A DNA stretch of 64,000 bases from an uncultured Bacteroidia bacterium (lineage in GTDB: Bacteria > Bacteroidota > Bacteroidia > NS11-12g > UBA9320), in NCBI GenBank assembly GCA_905478335.1, contig CAJQIC010000011.1, positions 20,054 through 84,053 of the forward strand, in the 5' to 3' direction. The position numbers were made by a program, and so were the translations under genes. This document shows positions 24,457 to 33,149 of the stretch, one piece after another. The notes under the pieces are model-generated. The model saw only the letters and a list, made by a program, of their open reading frames with translations, made no database searches and was not told the DNA's origin. Numbering within the stretch: position 1 is the stretch's first letter; every line of letters starts with the position of its first letter.

Positions 24457-25221
24457 ATGATAAAATTCTTTAGAAAGATTAGAAGAACATTGCTTACGGA
24501 GAACAAGTACAGTAAATATGTGCTGTATGCGATTGGTGAAGTCGCACTTGTTGTCATTGGTATACTGATAGCATTGAGCTTAAACAATAGCAATGACCAT
24601 AAAAAACGGAAGGTTCAGGAAGTAAAGATTCTTAAGGAAATAAAATCAGAACTAGATTTTGTCTTAAACGACATCAAGGAGGATATAGTCGGGTATGAAA
24701 GAAACCTCAATAGCACAGAAATCATCTATAGTTCCATTCTAAATCAAGAAGACTATACGGATTCGCTAAAAAGGCATTATGTCAACATGTTTGCTAAAGA
24801 GGAGTTTTTAGCGAGCACCAGTGCCTTTGAATCCCTGCAGTCTTTGGGTCTCGAAATTGTTTCTAACGACTCAATTCGAGACGGTTTAATTCGCGTTTAT
24901 CTATACATAGATAAAGCCGCTAACGATCATAGTCTTACCGAGTCAATTGAACAATTACAGACTACATTAGATCCACATATTCAGGTTGACCGAGTTAGAC
25001 TAAAATCAGATTCAGCAAGAACTTGGATAAACACCTGGGAAATACCTTATACGTTTGTCAATTATGAGTCTTTGTTGAGTGATGATAAGTTCTTATACGC
25101 ACTTATTGACCTATTGAAAATGAGAAGGTTGCGTGTATTCCTATATGGCCAATATCGAGCCGGACTAGTATGGCACATCGGAAATGTTGAAAAGGAAATC
25201 AACAGACTTGAGAATAACTGA
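24457..25221 (+). CDS. DUF6090 family membrane-anchored protein
   Basis: 254 residues. The N-terminus MIKFFRKIRRTLLTENKYSKYVLYAIGEVALVVIGILIAL is diagnostic for DUF6090, here residues 1-40: a short basic helix then one transmembrane helix ending in ALSLNNSND. The rest is helical and probably periplasmic. This family is expanded in Flavobacteriia, has no known function, and often stands alone as here. Confidence 0.88.
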   Translation: MIKFFRKIRRTLLTENKYSKYVLYAIGEVALVVIGILIALSLNNSNDHKKRKVQEVKILKEIKSELDFVLNDIKEDIVGYERNLNSTEIIYSSILNQEDYTDSLKRHYVNMFAKEEFLASTSAFESLQSLGLEIVSNDSIRDGLIRVYLYIDKAANDHSLTESIEQLQTTLDPHIQVDRVRLKSDSARTWINTWEIPYTFVNYESLLSDDKFLYALIDLLKMRRLRVFLYGQYRAGLVWHIGNVEKEINRLENN

Positions 25222-25273
25222 CCCAACCCACAATTGTCCAATGCTTTGAAAATGTTACTTTTTTAGCGAAGAG

Positions 25274-26266
25274 CTACACCAATTCTGGCACCAATTGACG
25301 TAGTGCGTTTATTTTTTTTCTTAATCCCATAAAATACTGAAAACGCAGCTTTTCACTCACCTCACTAAGTAAAATTGATTTGGTACGAATCTGTTCAATC
25401 CATTCATGGCAATCGTTGGCAAAAGCTGGTGCAAAAGACATTAGGGAATTAAACGAGTTAAAACTTACATAAGTAAAGATGCGATCGTCTTTGTAGGCCT
25501 GTATTGAGTTGTTACTCAAGAAGATATCACTTTGGTACATGGCAAATTTGGCAGAGAACACACCGTTTTCATTTTGAAACGATTTCCTTCCAAATTCCGC
25601 TTGCTGCTCGGCCTGCATAAGCAGGTCTTCCAATTCATCGCACAATTGGTATACAATGTCATTATCTACAAACAAACCCGATTCTAAGTAGTACTGAATT
25701 TGTTTGATACTGCTGTCAATCGTTTGAGGTGTCCATATTTCAGTGGACTCTATTCGATTGTAGTCTTCAAAAATCGATTTGGTAAGTAGGTCAAAGTTGT
25801 CGTCTTCTTCACGTACCTCAAACTTTTTCCGTTTGTAGCTTTCAAGATTCAATACGGATCGTTGCCAAAAGAACAATTTAAATCTACTCAAACCTTTGTA
25901 TCCAAACTGTCGGAAGTATGGCAAGTCCATGGCCGTAATGACGAATTTGCTGTCTTCTGTTGTTGTTAGATCTTTTAATTGATTGGCAATGTTTTGCAGG
26001 TAAGCTTCGATACTAAAGTCCGGTTGAAACATAGCGTTGAATTGAAATGGCACCAAGCTTCCTTTATAGTTGAGAATAGAGTCGAAAGAGATGTTGTAGT
26101 GAGTGCACATCTTTTCAATCTCATCGTAGGTAAGTGCCGTAGCACCGCGTATACGTCGGTATGCCGCATCTACATTTACGCCAATGAGCTCGGCGAGGTC
26201 AGAGGCAAAGTTTCCGTCCGAAACGCGCTCTTTACATTGATTGATAAAGTTTATTTGCTGACTCAT
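25274..26266 (-). CDS. HTH regulator with helical effector domain, copy 1
   Basis: 330 residues. The N-terminal domain (residues ~15-65) is helix-turn-helix, with ASDLAELIGVNVDAAYRRIRGATALTYDEIEKMCTHYNISFDSIL; a ~260-residue mostly helical domain follows. It is paralogous to 42776-43774: both share YRR-RG, LTYDE/FTLDE, TEIWT plus QIQY..ESG, and a repeated Phe-Asn motif (SFNSFNSL versus NFNNFNNL) before an R-T-K/R-S-I segment. It is divergent from the barrel gene at 26505, with a 238-bp intergenic region carrying inverted repeats. DNA binding is inferred from the fold. Confidence 0.78.
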   Translation of the reverse strand: MSQQINFINQCKERVSDGNFASDLAELIGVNVDAAYRRIRGATALTYDEIEKMCTHYNISFDSILNYKGSLVPFQFNAMFQPDFSIEAYLQNIANQLKDLTTTEDSKFVITAMDLPYFRQFGYKGLSRFKLFFWQRSVLNLESYKRKKFEVREEDDNFDLLTKSIFEDYNRIESTEIWTPQTIDSSIKQIQYYLESGLFVDNDIVYQLCDELEDLLMQAEQQAEFGRKSFQNENGVFSAKFAMYQSDIFLSNNSIQAYKDDRIFTYVSFNSFNSLMSFAPAFANDCHEWIEQIRTKSILLSEVSEKLRFQYFMGLRKKINALRQLVPELV

Positions 26267-26306
26267 TATCTTATATTAATATTTTTTCAGTTATTTTAAC
26301 AACGTG

Positions 26307-26321
26307 TTGCAATATATGCAA
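26307..26321. promoter_or_regulatory. Inverted repeat TTGCA-N5-TGCAA
   Basis: Perfect 5-bp inverted repeat with spacer ATATA, 41 bp upstream of the HTH regulator start and in the divergent region shared with the barrel gene at 26505. A second, wider pair (ATATGC at 26314 and GCATAT at 26332) overlaps it. It is a candidate autoregulatory site. Confidence 0.4.
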
Positions 26322-26504
26322 ATTATATGAAGCATATATAGGTGAGTGTTTATTTTTTGAACCAATTGTAGGTCAAAAAATTAATAAGTGCATAGAAGTG
26401 GTAAAAGGCGCGAATCGTATTAAATATTTCACAATTATTAGAATGTGATAGCACAAACCTTTGTCGAAGTATAAAACGTAAATAATTGTCTAAAAAGAAT
26501 CACA

Positions 26505-27680
26505 ATGAAAACACTTACAACATGCTTCGCTTTGCTCGTCTTGTTTTTATCAGCACCAACCATTCAAGCACAAACCGAACCGCAAGACACCACAACAAAA
26601 CAATTGTTTCTGGTCACCAAAACAGATGGTGGTCAGTTCTATGGTTACATCATTGAGGATGATGGCAGAGAGATCTTGCTTGAAACGAAAAATATAGGTA
26701 AACTCTATATCAGCAAAGGAGACATCGCTTCTATTGTTAAAATCGCTGACAACGGAATAGCTAACGTTAATGGGGATTACACAGATTATCGTAATGAAGG
26801 TCCCTTTACTACGCGTTATTATCTCACAACAAATGCGTTGCCGATTAAAAAGGGCGAAAGCTATGCCATGTTGCACTTATATGGACCAGAGGTGCACTTT
26901 GCTGTATCAGACAACCTTTCTTTGGGCGTTATGTCTTCATGGATTGCAAGTCCAATAGCGATAGCCGCAAAATATTCGTTTGATTCAGAAACGAACACGC
27001 ATTTTGCATTGGGAACGATCATGGGTTCTTCTGGATTTCTTGGTAATGCTAGTGCCTTTGGGGGATTGCATTGGGCTACAGTTACGCAGGGAGACAGACG
27101 TTCAAATATTAGTTTTTCGGCAGGATATGGTTATATCAATCTTGGTCAGGGAGGTGGGTCAATAAATTATGGAAACGAATATGAAATGGCAGATTATGCT
27201 GCATCTTATAGTAATCAAGAATATAAAAGACGCCAAGCTACAATGTCCAAATTAACTGGTAATTCTTACTCAGCACCTTTAACAAGAGAGCAATCAACAA
27301 GAGGTGCTCCGGTGTTGTCTGTTTCAGGAATTGCACCAGTTGGGAAAAAAGCGAGCTTTATTTTCGACGTCATGGCGTTTTTACCAACCTTATACAAGGT
27401 TGAAAGAGAAAAGACTATCACAGTGGAGGACGTAAGCTATGAGTATTATGACTACAATCAACGAAGAGACATATATACGACTGAAGACGTTACTGTTGCT
27501 AAGAATATACTTGTAAAAAATGGAGTGCAGCCTACATTTTTGATAATGCCTGGCATGCGGTTTAACAAAGCACATAACAAAGCATTTCAAGTTGTATTGG
27601 CAGGTGTTATCACAAAAGATCGCTGGGGTGACATTTACTCTTTCCCAGTGCCTATGGTTTCTTGGCTACGAACTTTTTAG
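26505..27680 (+). CDS. Exported Sm-like/beta-barrel protein, tandem paralog 1
   Basis: 391 residues with a signal peptide ending near IQAQ. Residues ~30-85 form a compact beta-rich unit (LFLVTKTDGGQFYGYIIEDDGREILL...YISKGDIASIVK) resembling an Sm-like fold. The remainder has alternating hydrophobic/aromatic strands and ends PMVSWLRTF, where the terminal Phe fits an outer-membrane beta-barrel. The next gene is a paralog of identical length. Family unknown to me. It is divergent from HTH copy 1 and has its own terminator. Confidence 0.75.
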   Translation: MKTLTTCFALLVLFLSAPTIQAQTEPQDTTTKQLFLVTKTDGGQFYGYIIEDDGREILLETKNIGKLYISKGDIASIVKIADNGIANVNGDYTDYRNEGPFTTRYYLTTNALPIKKGESYAMLHLYGPEVHFAVSDNLSLGVMSSWIASPIAIAAKYSFDSETNTHFALGTIMGSSGFLGNASAFGGLHWATVTQGDRRSNISFSAGYGYINLGQGGGSINYGNEYEMADYAASYSNQEYKRRQATMSKLTGNSYSAPLTREQSTRGAPVLSVSGIAPVGKKASFIFDVMAFLPTLYKVEREKTITVEDVSYEYYDYNQRRDIYTTEDVTVAKNILVKNGVQPTFLIMPGMRFNKAHNKAFQVVLAGVITKDRWGDIYSFPVPMVSWLRTF

Positions 27681-27700
27681 TTTCATTTATTATACGCTTA

Positions 27701-27731
27701 AAGAGTCGATCATTGGTCGGCTCTTTTTTTT
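27701..27731 (+). terminator. Intrinsic terminator between the tandem barrel genes
   Basis: Stem AAGAGTCGA with TCGGCTCTT (one G-U pair), 7-nt loop, followed by a run of T. It shows that the two paralogs can be transcribed separately. Confidence 0.8.
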
Positions 27732-27859
27732 AATTTGAGCCTTTATTGCTAATCATGTCCATTTATGAGTTTGTACAGTATGAATTATATAGGTAATTTT
27801 ACTTTTTTGTAGTAAAAGAAAGTTTGCATCTTCGATAAATGTGAAATAATAAAAGGTTA

Positions 27860-29035
27860 ATGATTATGGAAAATGTACAAATTAAAAGGCTGTTAGCCAC
27901 CTCATGGAAACTTGTTGTTATTCTTATTGTCTCGTGTTTGTCTACGAGTGCACTGGCTCAAGTTGATGGAAACAAAGATACTACTGATAAACAGCTGATG
28001 CTCGTCACCAAAACAGACGGCGGCCAGTTTTACGGGTATATTCTTTCTGATGACGGTCGTGAAATTTTATTGATGACCAAAACCATTGGTAAAATCTATA
28101 TAAGTAAAGCAGACATCGCCAGTATCGTTAAAGTGAGCGATACGGAATCGAAGAAAATTGAAAGTGGAGCGTATTCGGATTATCGCAATGAAGGACCTTT
28201 CACAACGCGGTATTACCTCACTACAAATGCGTTACCCATCAAAAAAAAGGAGAACTATGCCATGATTCACTTATATGGACCCGAGGTGCATTTTGCAGTA
28301 TCTGATAATCTGTCCATCGGTGTCATGTCCTCATGGATTGCAAGTCCGATTGCTGTGGCCACTAAATATGCCTTTAATTCAAAATCTGATAATCATTTTG
28401 CCTTAGGCACAATAGTCGGTTCGTCCGGGTTTTTATTCAACGCCAGCGGAGCGGGCGGCTTACATTTTGGGACTTTTACCAAAGGCGACCGTAAGGCGAA
28501 TATGAGCATATCTGCTGGTTACGGTTGGACCATTCTAGGTAGCGATTTGCGACGGTCATATGATTATAAGTATGATGTTAGGGGCGAGTATCATTACGAC
28601 AGATCTTCTACAAATGCGCTCGCGCAGTTTAATGGATTTTCAATTTCGGAGGTGCTCGATAAACCTTTCACAGGAGCCGGGGTATTTGGCATTTCTGGGA
28701 TTACGCCTGTAGGTAAAAAGGCCAGCTTTATTTTTGATGGTATGGCTGTTTTGACTCCAAATTATAAGCGATCAGTTTCACAAACATATAAAGTAGACGG
28801 GGTGACCTATACAGATCATAATGGTAATATCGTAGTTAAGGATTATTTAATTGATGAGTATGAATTAACGCCCGATGGCATAAAACCTACGATATTGATT
28901 ATGCCAGGTATGCGATTCAATCAATCCCACAATAAAGCGTTTCAAATTGTGTTAGCCGGTGTGATAACGACCAATTCTATTGGAAAAATTATCACCTTCC
29001 CTGTTCCAATGGTTTCTTGGTTACGTACTTTTTAG
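27860..29035 (+). CDS. Exported Sm-like/beta-barrel protein, tandem paralog 2
   Basis: 391 residues, the same length as the gene before it. A longer basic N-terminus precedes the signal peptide (cleavage near ALAQ). The N-terminal unit (LMLVTKTDGGQFYGYILSDDGREILL) and the block YRNEGPFTTRYYLTTNALPIKK plus HLYGPEVHFAVSDNLS are nearly identical to paralog 1. The middle and the regions before the C-terminus diverge, as loops exposed at the cell surface would. It ends WLRTF. The stop overlaps the convergent PorP/SprF gene by 4 bp. Confidence 0.75.
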   Translation: MIMENVQIKRLLATSWKLVVILIVSCLSTSALAQVDGNKDTTDKQLMLVTKTDGGQFYGYILSDDGREILLMTKTIGKIYISKADIASIVKVSDTESKKIESGAYSDYRNEGPFTTRYYLTTNALPIKKKENYAMIHLYGPEVHFAVSDNLSIGVMSSWIASPIAVATKYAFNSKSDNHFALGTIVGSSGFLFNASGAGGLHFGTFTKGDRKANMSISAGYGWTILGSDLRRSYDYKYDVRGEYHYDRSSTNALAQFNGFSISEVLDKPFTGAGVFGISGITPVGKKASFIFDGMAVLTPNYKRSVSQTYKVDGVTYTDHNGNIVVKDYLIDEYELTPDGIKPTILIMPGMRFNQSHNKAFQIVLAGVITTNSIGKIITFPVPMVSWLRTF

Positions 29036-29985
29036 TACACCAGTTTAATCTTATCCAAGATTCCTTCTAACTCCTTTTTAGGCTTGAAGAGTGTGCTGTT
29101 TATAGTAGCACTGATTAACGCACTGTTTTGTCCTTGAGTAGCAGCCAATAAATCGGTTCTGTAAGACAAGTTGAATAAATGCCGCTTCATTAACCGTACG
29201 GAAAGTCCGAAGTCATACCCGTTAAATCCGTTTAAATCTTCGTACTGGCCATTAAAGGTAACAGACTTATAATTGATGCTCATACCCAAACTGGTAAAGT
29301 CATCGTCCTGTTGATTGGCATAAATCACTGTTGGGATTACGGTAATTTGCGGACCAAGTTTAAAGAATCCAAGGAGTTGTGCACTGACCGATAGGTCACT
29401 AAACTGCTCGATTCCTTTTTGTACCGAAACATCGGGCGTATTTAAATGGTTTAATGTAACACCAAGTACGAGATTCTTATAGAGAACCGAACTTCCAACA
29501 CTCAGGTCGAACACCTTGCTGTCAATATTAAAATCCTTTGCGTTAGCCGAATCAATTCGATACTCGAAACCATTGAAATCCCTAAAACTAAAATCAGTCA
29601 AAATTTGCTGATCGTTATGAAACACCTTGATTTGATAGTCGACATTACCACCCAGTTTGACTTGTAGTCCGGCTTTGTCTAACAAGTCCCGTGCATAACT
29701 GAAGTTAAATGATTGTCGTTCCAGATTATCGAGGTTATCAAATTTGGCGTAAAAACCTAAATGGTTGGCTGATTTAAAAAATCTGGTTTCAATACCAAGA
29801 TCTACATTTTGAGAGGCATTACCCAAAACACGGAGTCTGTTCAAAACACCAGTAAGCGCTGGGTTCAGCTTGTTTAGCTCTTGCACTTCTTTTTCAGACA
29901 CTAGGTCAGAGTTTTGAGCAGATACGTTAACATTAGCTAGGATGAATACACAAACGAGTGTGAAAATTGTCTTTAATAGTTTCAT
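29032..29985 (-). CDS. Type IX secretion membrane protein, PorP/SprF family
   Basis: 317 residues with a signal peptide ending at VSAQ. The N-terminal NPALTGVLN motif, the beta-barrel strand pattern and the C-terminal LFKPKKELEGILDKIKLVY agree with the PorP/SprF family, outer-membrane proteins that attach type B cargo to the cell surface. This copy stands alone with no adjacent type B cargo gene. The assignment rests on motif memory and overall pattern, so a general barrel annotation is the fallback. Confidence 0.75.
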   Translation of the reverse strand: MKLLKTIFTLVCVFILANVNVSAQNSDLVSEKEVQELNKLNPALTGVLNRLRVLGNASQNVDLGIETRFFKSANHLGFYAKFDNLDNLERQSFNFSYARDLLDKAGLQVKLGGNVDYQIKVFHNDQQILTDFSFRDFNGFEYRIDSANAKDFNIDSKVFDLSVGSSVLYKNLVLGVTLNHLNTPDVSVQKGIEQFSDLSVSAQLLGFFKLGPQITVIPTVIYANQQDDDFTSLGMSINYKSVTFNGQYEDLNGFNGYDFGLSVRLMKRHLFNLSYRTDLLAATQGQNSALISATINSTLFKPKKELEGILDKIKLVY

Positions 29986-30106
29986 AGGCGTTTCAAATTA
30001 AACGTGGTTCAGTGAATATTTAGCATAAATGCGAAAAACTTCAAAACCATTTGAACTTCCTGCTGCAATAAACTTGCCAAGTGAAGCGGCTTTTAAGAAT
30101 TCGAAT

Positions 30107-30114
30107 TAAATTTG
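30107..30114 (+). promoter_or_regulatory. Putative -7 box of cca
   Basis: TAAATTTG matches TAnnTTTG and ends 6 bp before the ATG at 30121, predicting a leaderless transcript. I see no good -33 TTG at the right distance. Confidence 0.35.
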
Positions 30115-30120
30115 CCGCCC

Positions 30121-31527
30121 ATGTTAAAACATCTCGGTCATCCAATTTTCAACGTAGTCAAAGAAGCTGCTGAAGACCTTAGTTTAGAGGTGTTTGTGGT
30201 AGGAGGGTTTGTGCGTGACGCGTTGCTAAATCGTCCGTGTAAGGATATTGATTTTGTTACCGTTGGTAGTGGAATTGCGCTCGCCAAAGAAGTTTCCAAC
30301 CGTCTAGAAAATGCAACTGAAGTGAATTATTTTAAGAACTTTGGGACCGCGCATATCAGACAGAACGAATGGGACTTCGAATTCGTTGGAGCACGGAAAG
30401 AATCGTATACACACGACAGTAGAAAGCCTGCCGTAGAAGAAGGAAGTATTCAAGACGATCAAAACAGAAGAGATTTTACGATTAATGCGCTGGCCATAAG
30501 CTTAAATGCCAACGATTATGGAACATTAATAGATCCATTTGATGGTGTTAAGGACTTAGAAAACAAGGTACTAAGAACACCGCTGGCTCCGGAACAGACC
30601 TTTTCTGACGACCCTTTGCGCATGATGCGCGCTGTACGATTTGCCACCCAGCTAAATTTCGATATAGACGGTGAAACCTTAAAAGGCATTAAGGCCACAG
30701 CCAATCGGCTCGATATTATTAGCCAAGAACGCATTACAGACGAGTTAAATAAGATTATAGCAGCAGACAAACCATCAGTTGGCTTTAAACTTATGTTCGA
30801 CACCAAGTTGTTGCATCGGTTTTTCCCTGAAATGATCGCACTGCAAGGTGTTGAGGAAAGAAACGGCTTAAAACACAAAGACAATTTTTACCATACCCTT
30901 CAAGTTTTAGATAATGTGGCCGCCAAGTCAGACAACCTTTGGCTGCGTTGGGCTGCAATTATGCATGATATCGCGAAGCCAGACACAAAGGATTTTAACG
31001 ATAAAGAAGGGTGGACGTTTCACGGGCATGAATTTGTTGGTTCTAAAAAGGTAAAATCAATCTTTAGACGTTTAAAATTACCACTAAACGAAAGAATGCG
31101 CTACGTGTCGAAAATGGTACTGTTGCATTTACGACCAATAGCACTAACTAAAGAGATCGTCACCGACAGTGCGGTACGCCGTCTGATTTTTGATGCTGGT
31201 GAACATATTGAAGACTTGCTTTGTTTGAGCAAATGCGATATCACTTCAAAGAACGAACGAAAGGTTAAGCGCTTTTTAGCAAATTTGATTGAGGTTGAAG
31301 GCAAAATTCGGGACGTGGAAGAACGTGACAGAGTGCGTAATTTTCAACCACCAATGTCGGGTGAAGACATTATTAAACTGTTTGATATCAAGCCGTCCAG
31401 AGAGGTTGGGATAATTAAGAATGCATTGAAGGAAGCAGTTTTAGAAGGCGAAATACGAAATAATCGGGAAGAGGCTATTAATTTTGTTCTAAAGAAAGGC
31501 AAAGAATTAGGCTTGTCGAAAGCATAA
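30121..31527 (+). CDS. cca: CCA tRNA nucleotidyltransferase with HD domain
   Basis: 468-residue class II CCA-adding enzyme, which builds or repairs the tRNA 3' CCA end. The nucleotidyltransferase motifs are VVGGFVRDALL, DIDFV, RRDFTINALA and DDPLRMMRAVRFA; a helical neck and body follow. A C-terminal HD domain is visible from the His-Asp in WAAIMHDIAKP, with H in WTFHGHEF. The ATG at 30121 is preferred over the in-frame TTG at 30112. The gene leads a plus-strand group with the pRiA4b ORF-3 protein and miaA, so two of the three genes act on tRNA. Confidence 0.95.
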   Translation: MLKHLGHPIFNVVKEAAEDLSLEVFVVGGFVRDALLNRPCKDIDFVTVGSGIALAKEVSNRLENATEVNYFKNFGTAHIRQNEWDFEFVGARKESYTHDSRKPAVEEGSIQDDQNRRDFTINALAISLNANDYGTLIDPFDGVKDLENKVLRTPLAPEQTFSDDPLRMMRAVRFATQLNFDIDGETLKGIKATANRLDIISQERITDELNKIIAADKPSVGFKLMFDTKLLHRFFPEMIALQGVEERNGLKHKDNFYHTLQVLDNVAAKSDNLWLRWAAIMHDIAKPDTKDFNDKEGWTFHGHEFVGSKKVKSIFRRLKLPLNERMRYVSKMVLLHLRPIALTKEIVTDSAVRRLIFDAGEHIEDLLCLSKCDITSKNERKVKRFLANLIEVEGKIRDVEERDRVRNFQPPMSGEDIIKLFDIKPSREVGIIKNALKEAVLEGEIRNNREEAINFVLKKGKELGLSKA

Positions 31528-31542
31528 TACATTGAGAGTTAA

Positions 31543-32085
31543 ATGATTGTATACAGATTTAAAATAACATTCGAAGAAGTTGATGACGTTGAACGCATGA
31601 TAGAAGTTCGCGCAAACCAAACTTTTCGAGATTTATACCATGCCATTGTAGAAAGCATCAAGTTTGATCCAAAAATTACTGCGTCATTTTTTATGTCGGG
31701 CGATAATTGGAGAAAAGGCACGGAAATAACCAATGCAGACGTCGAAGGCGTTTTACAAATGACCGACTGTAAACTGAATGCGTTCATGAATGATCCACAT
31801 CAGCGGATGTTGATGTTTACGCATGATGAGTTAGAATGGTCGTTTCGCGTTCAGCTCTTTAAAATTGAACGCGCCAATGCCGCTATAATTTACCCGCAAG
31901 TGGTAAAAGTGGTAGGAGAGCCGCCAAAACAAAAAAAGATTCATGTAATCGGTAACGCGACCAACGAGTTCGAAGAATTAGTTGACGAAATTATTAGTGA
32001 AGCTGAAGAGCCTGACGTAAGTGATATGGGGATTGACGGCGACATGGATAGCTCTGGCAGTTTTTCTGAACCAGAAGAAGCTTGA
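31543..32085 (+). CDS. Plasmid pRiA4b ORF-3 family protein
   Basis: 180 residues. The N-terminal ~150 residues (VYRFKITFEEVDDVERMIEVRANQTFRDLYHAIVESIKFD, then SFFMSGDNWRKGTEI) fit the pRiA4b ORF-3/IS1096 passenger-like fold, a ubiquitin-like domain family without known biochemical function. The C-terminal ~35 residues are acidic (EEPDVSDMGIDGDMD). The family name refers to a plasmid ORF, but no mobile element is visible here. The stop overlaps the miaA TTG start, which suggests translational coupling to a tRNA-modification gene. Confidence 0.85.
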   Translation: MIVYRFKITFEEVDDVERMIEVRANQTFRDLYHAIVESIKFDPKITASFFMSGDNWRKGTEITNADVEGVLQMTDCKLNAFMNDPHQRMLMFTHDELEWSFRVQLFKIERANAAIIYPQVVKVVGEPPKQKKIHVIGNATNEFEELVDEIISEAEEPDVSDMGIDGDMDSSGSFSEPEEA

Positions 32086-32999
32086 CCCAAAACACTTCCA
32101 ACAAGACATTGATTGTTGTCGGAGGGCCTACGGCATCTGGCAAGACGGCATTAGGTATTTCAATAGCGCAGCACTTTAACACAGACATTGTATCTGCCGA
32201 CTCAAGGCAATTTTACTCCGAATTAAACATTGGCGTAGCGAGACCTTCAGAAGGTGAGTTAAGTGCCATCAAACATCATTTTATTGCGCACAAATCTATA
32301 CACGACTATTACTCTGCGGGCGAATTTGAGCGTGATGCTATAAAAGTCCTGAATAAGATTTTCGTAACCAACGATTACGCTGTAATGGTAGGAGGGAGTG
32401 GATTGTTTATTAATGCCGTATTGCATGGTTTTCATGAGGCACCTAAAGACGATGGGTCGGTTCGCAAAGCCGCAGACCAATTATATAAACGCGAAGGGAT
32501 TGATGGCCTTGTGAAACGATTAACTAGCGTTGATCCAGACCATGCAGCTGTTATTGACCGTCAGAATCCTCAGCGGTTAATGCGCGCGATTGAACGTGTT
32601 GAAATTTCTGGAAAAACACATCAACAGCTCACTCAAAACGAAATAACAAAGCGGGCTTTTAATATTGTCGAAATAGCCATTGAAGATGAACGCAAGGCGT
32701 TGTATGAAAGAATTAACCAACGCGTAGACCAAATGATGGAAATGGGTTTGTTGAAAGAGGTGAAATCATTAGTGCCATACAAAGATTTAAATGCCTTAAA
32801 AACAGTAGGCTACGCTGAATTATTTGAATACTTGGATGGTGAATTAACTTTAGAAGAAGCCGTAGAAAAAATCAAGCAAAACACACGCCGCTATGCCAAA
32901 CGGCAGATCACTTGGTTTAAGAATAAGACTGAAAGTGTTTGGATTCCAAGAGATGCGTTTGATAAGGTTGTTGCGTTTATTGAAGGTACTAGGAGTTAG
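32082..32999 (+). CDS. miaA: tRNA dimethylallyltransferase
   Basis: 305 residues. MiaA transfers the dimethylallyl group to N6 of A37 in tRNAs reading UNN codons. Visible features are the P-loop GGPTASGKTALG (residues ~14-25), DIVSADSRQFY, GSGLFINAV, the QNPQRLMRAIERVE region and the C-terminal RRYAKRQITWFKN. The start is a TTG at 32082 that overlaps the previous stop as TTGA. Its product is the precursor for the MiaB and MiaE steps; two MiaE-type genes are in this window. The stop codon lies inside a 7-bp repeat array. Confidence 0.95.
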   Translation: MTQNTSNKTLIVVGGPTASGKTALGISIAQHFNTDIVSADSRQFYSELNIGVARPSEGELSAIKHHFIAHKSIHDYYSAGEFERDAIKVLNKIFVTNDYAVMVGGSGLFINAVLHGFHEAPKDDGSVRKAADQLYKREGIDGLVKRLTSVDPDHAAVIDRQNPQRLMRAIERVEISGKTHQQLTQNEITKRAFNIVEIAIEDERKALYERINQRVDQMMEMGLLKEVKSLVPYKDLNALKTVGYAELFEYLDGELTLEEAVEKIKQNTRRYAKRQITWFKNKTESVWIPRDAFDKVVAFIEGTRS

Positions 33000-33048
33000 G
33001 AATTAGGGGTTTAATTTAAGACTAAAGACCAAAGACTAAAGACTGATG
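32993..33048 (+). repeat. 7-bp periodic array starting in the miaA stop
   Basis: Eight consecutive 7-mers (for example GAGTTAG, GAATTAG, ACTAAAG, ACCAAAG, ACTAAAG, ACTGATG). The first unit includes the miaA TAG stop. Confidence 0.85.
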
Positions 33049-33120
33049 AGATTCTTCGGTTCTCCTGACGTCTAACCTCTGAATGACGTTCTTGTTGTAA
33101 TCAGTTTGCGTATTATCTAA

Positions 33121-33149
33121 CTCTCAACTTTCAATTCTCAACTATCAAT
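33121..33149 (+). repeat. 7-bp periodic array over the stop of the BtuF-like gene
   Basis: Four 7-mers of the type CTCTCAA, CTTTCAA, TTCTCAA and CTATCAA. The minus-strand stop codon of the BtuF-like gene lies within it (33138-33140). Together with the array at 32993 it fills most of the gap between the two convergent genes. Confidence 0.8.

Noticed and set aside
31543..32085. Mobile element implied by the name pRiA4b ORF-3 / IS1096 passenger
   Set aside because: No transposase, terminal inverted repeats or target-site duplication; the gene sits in a conserved-looking tRNA gene context.
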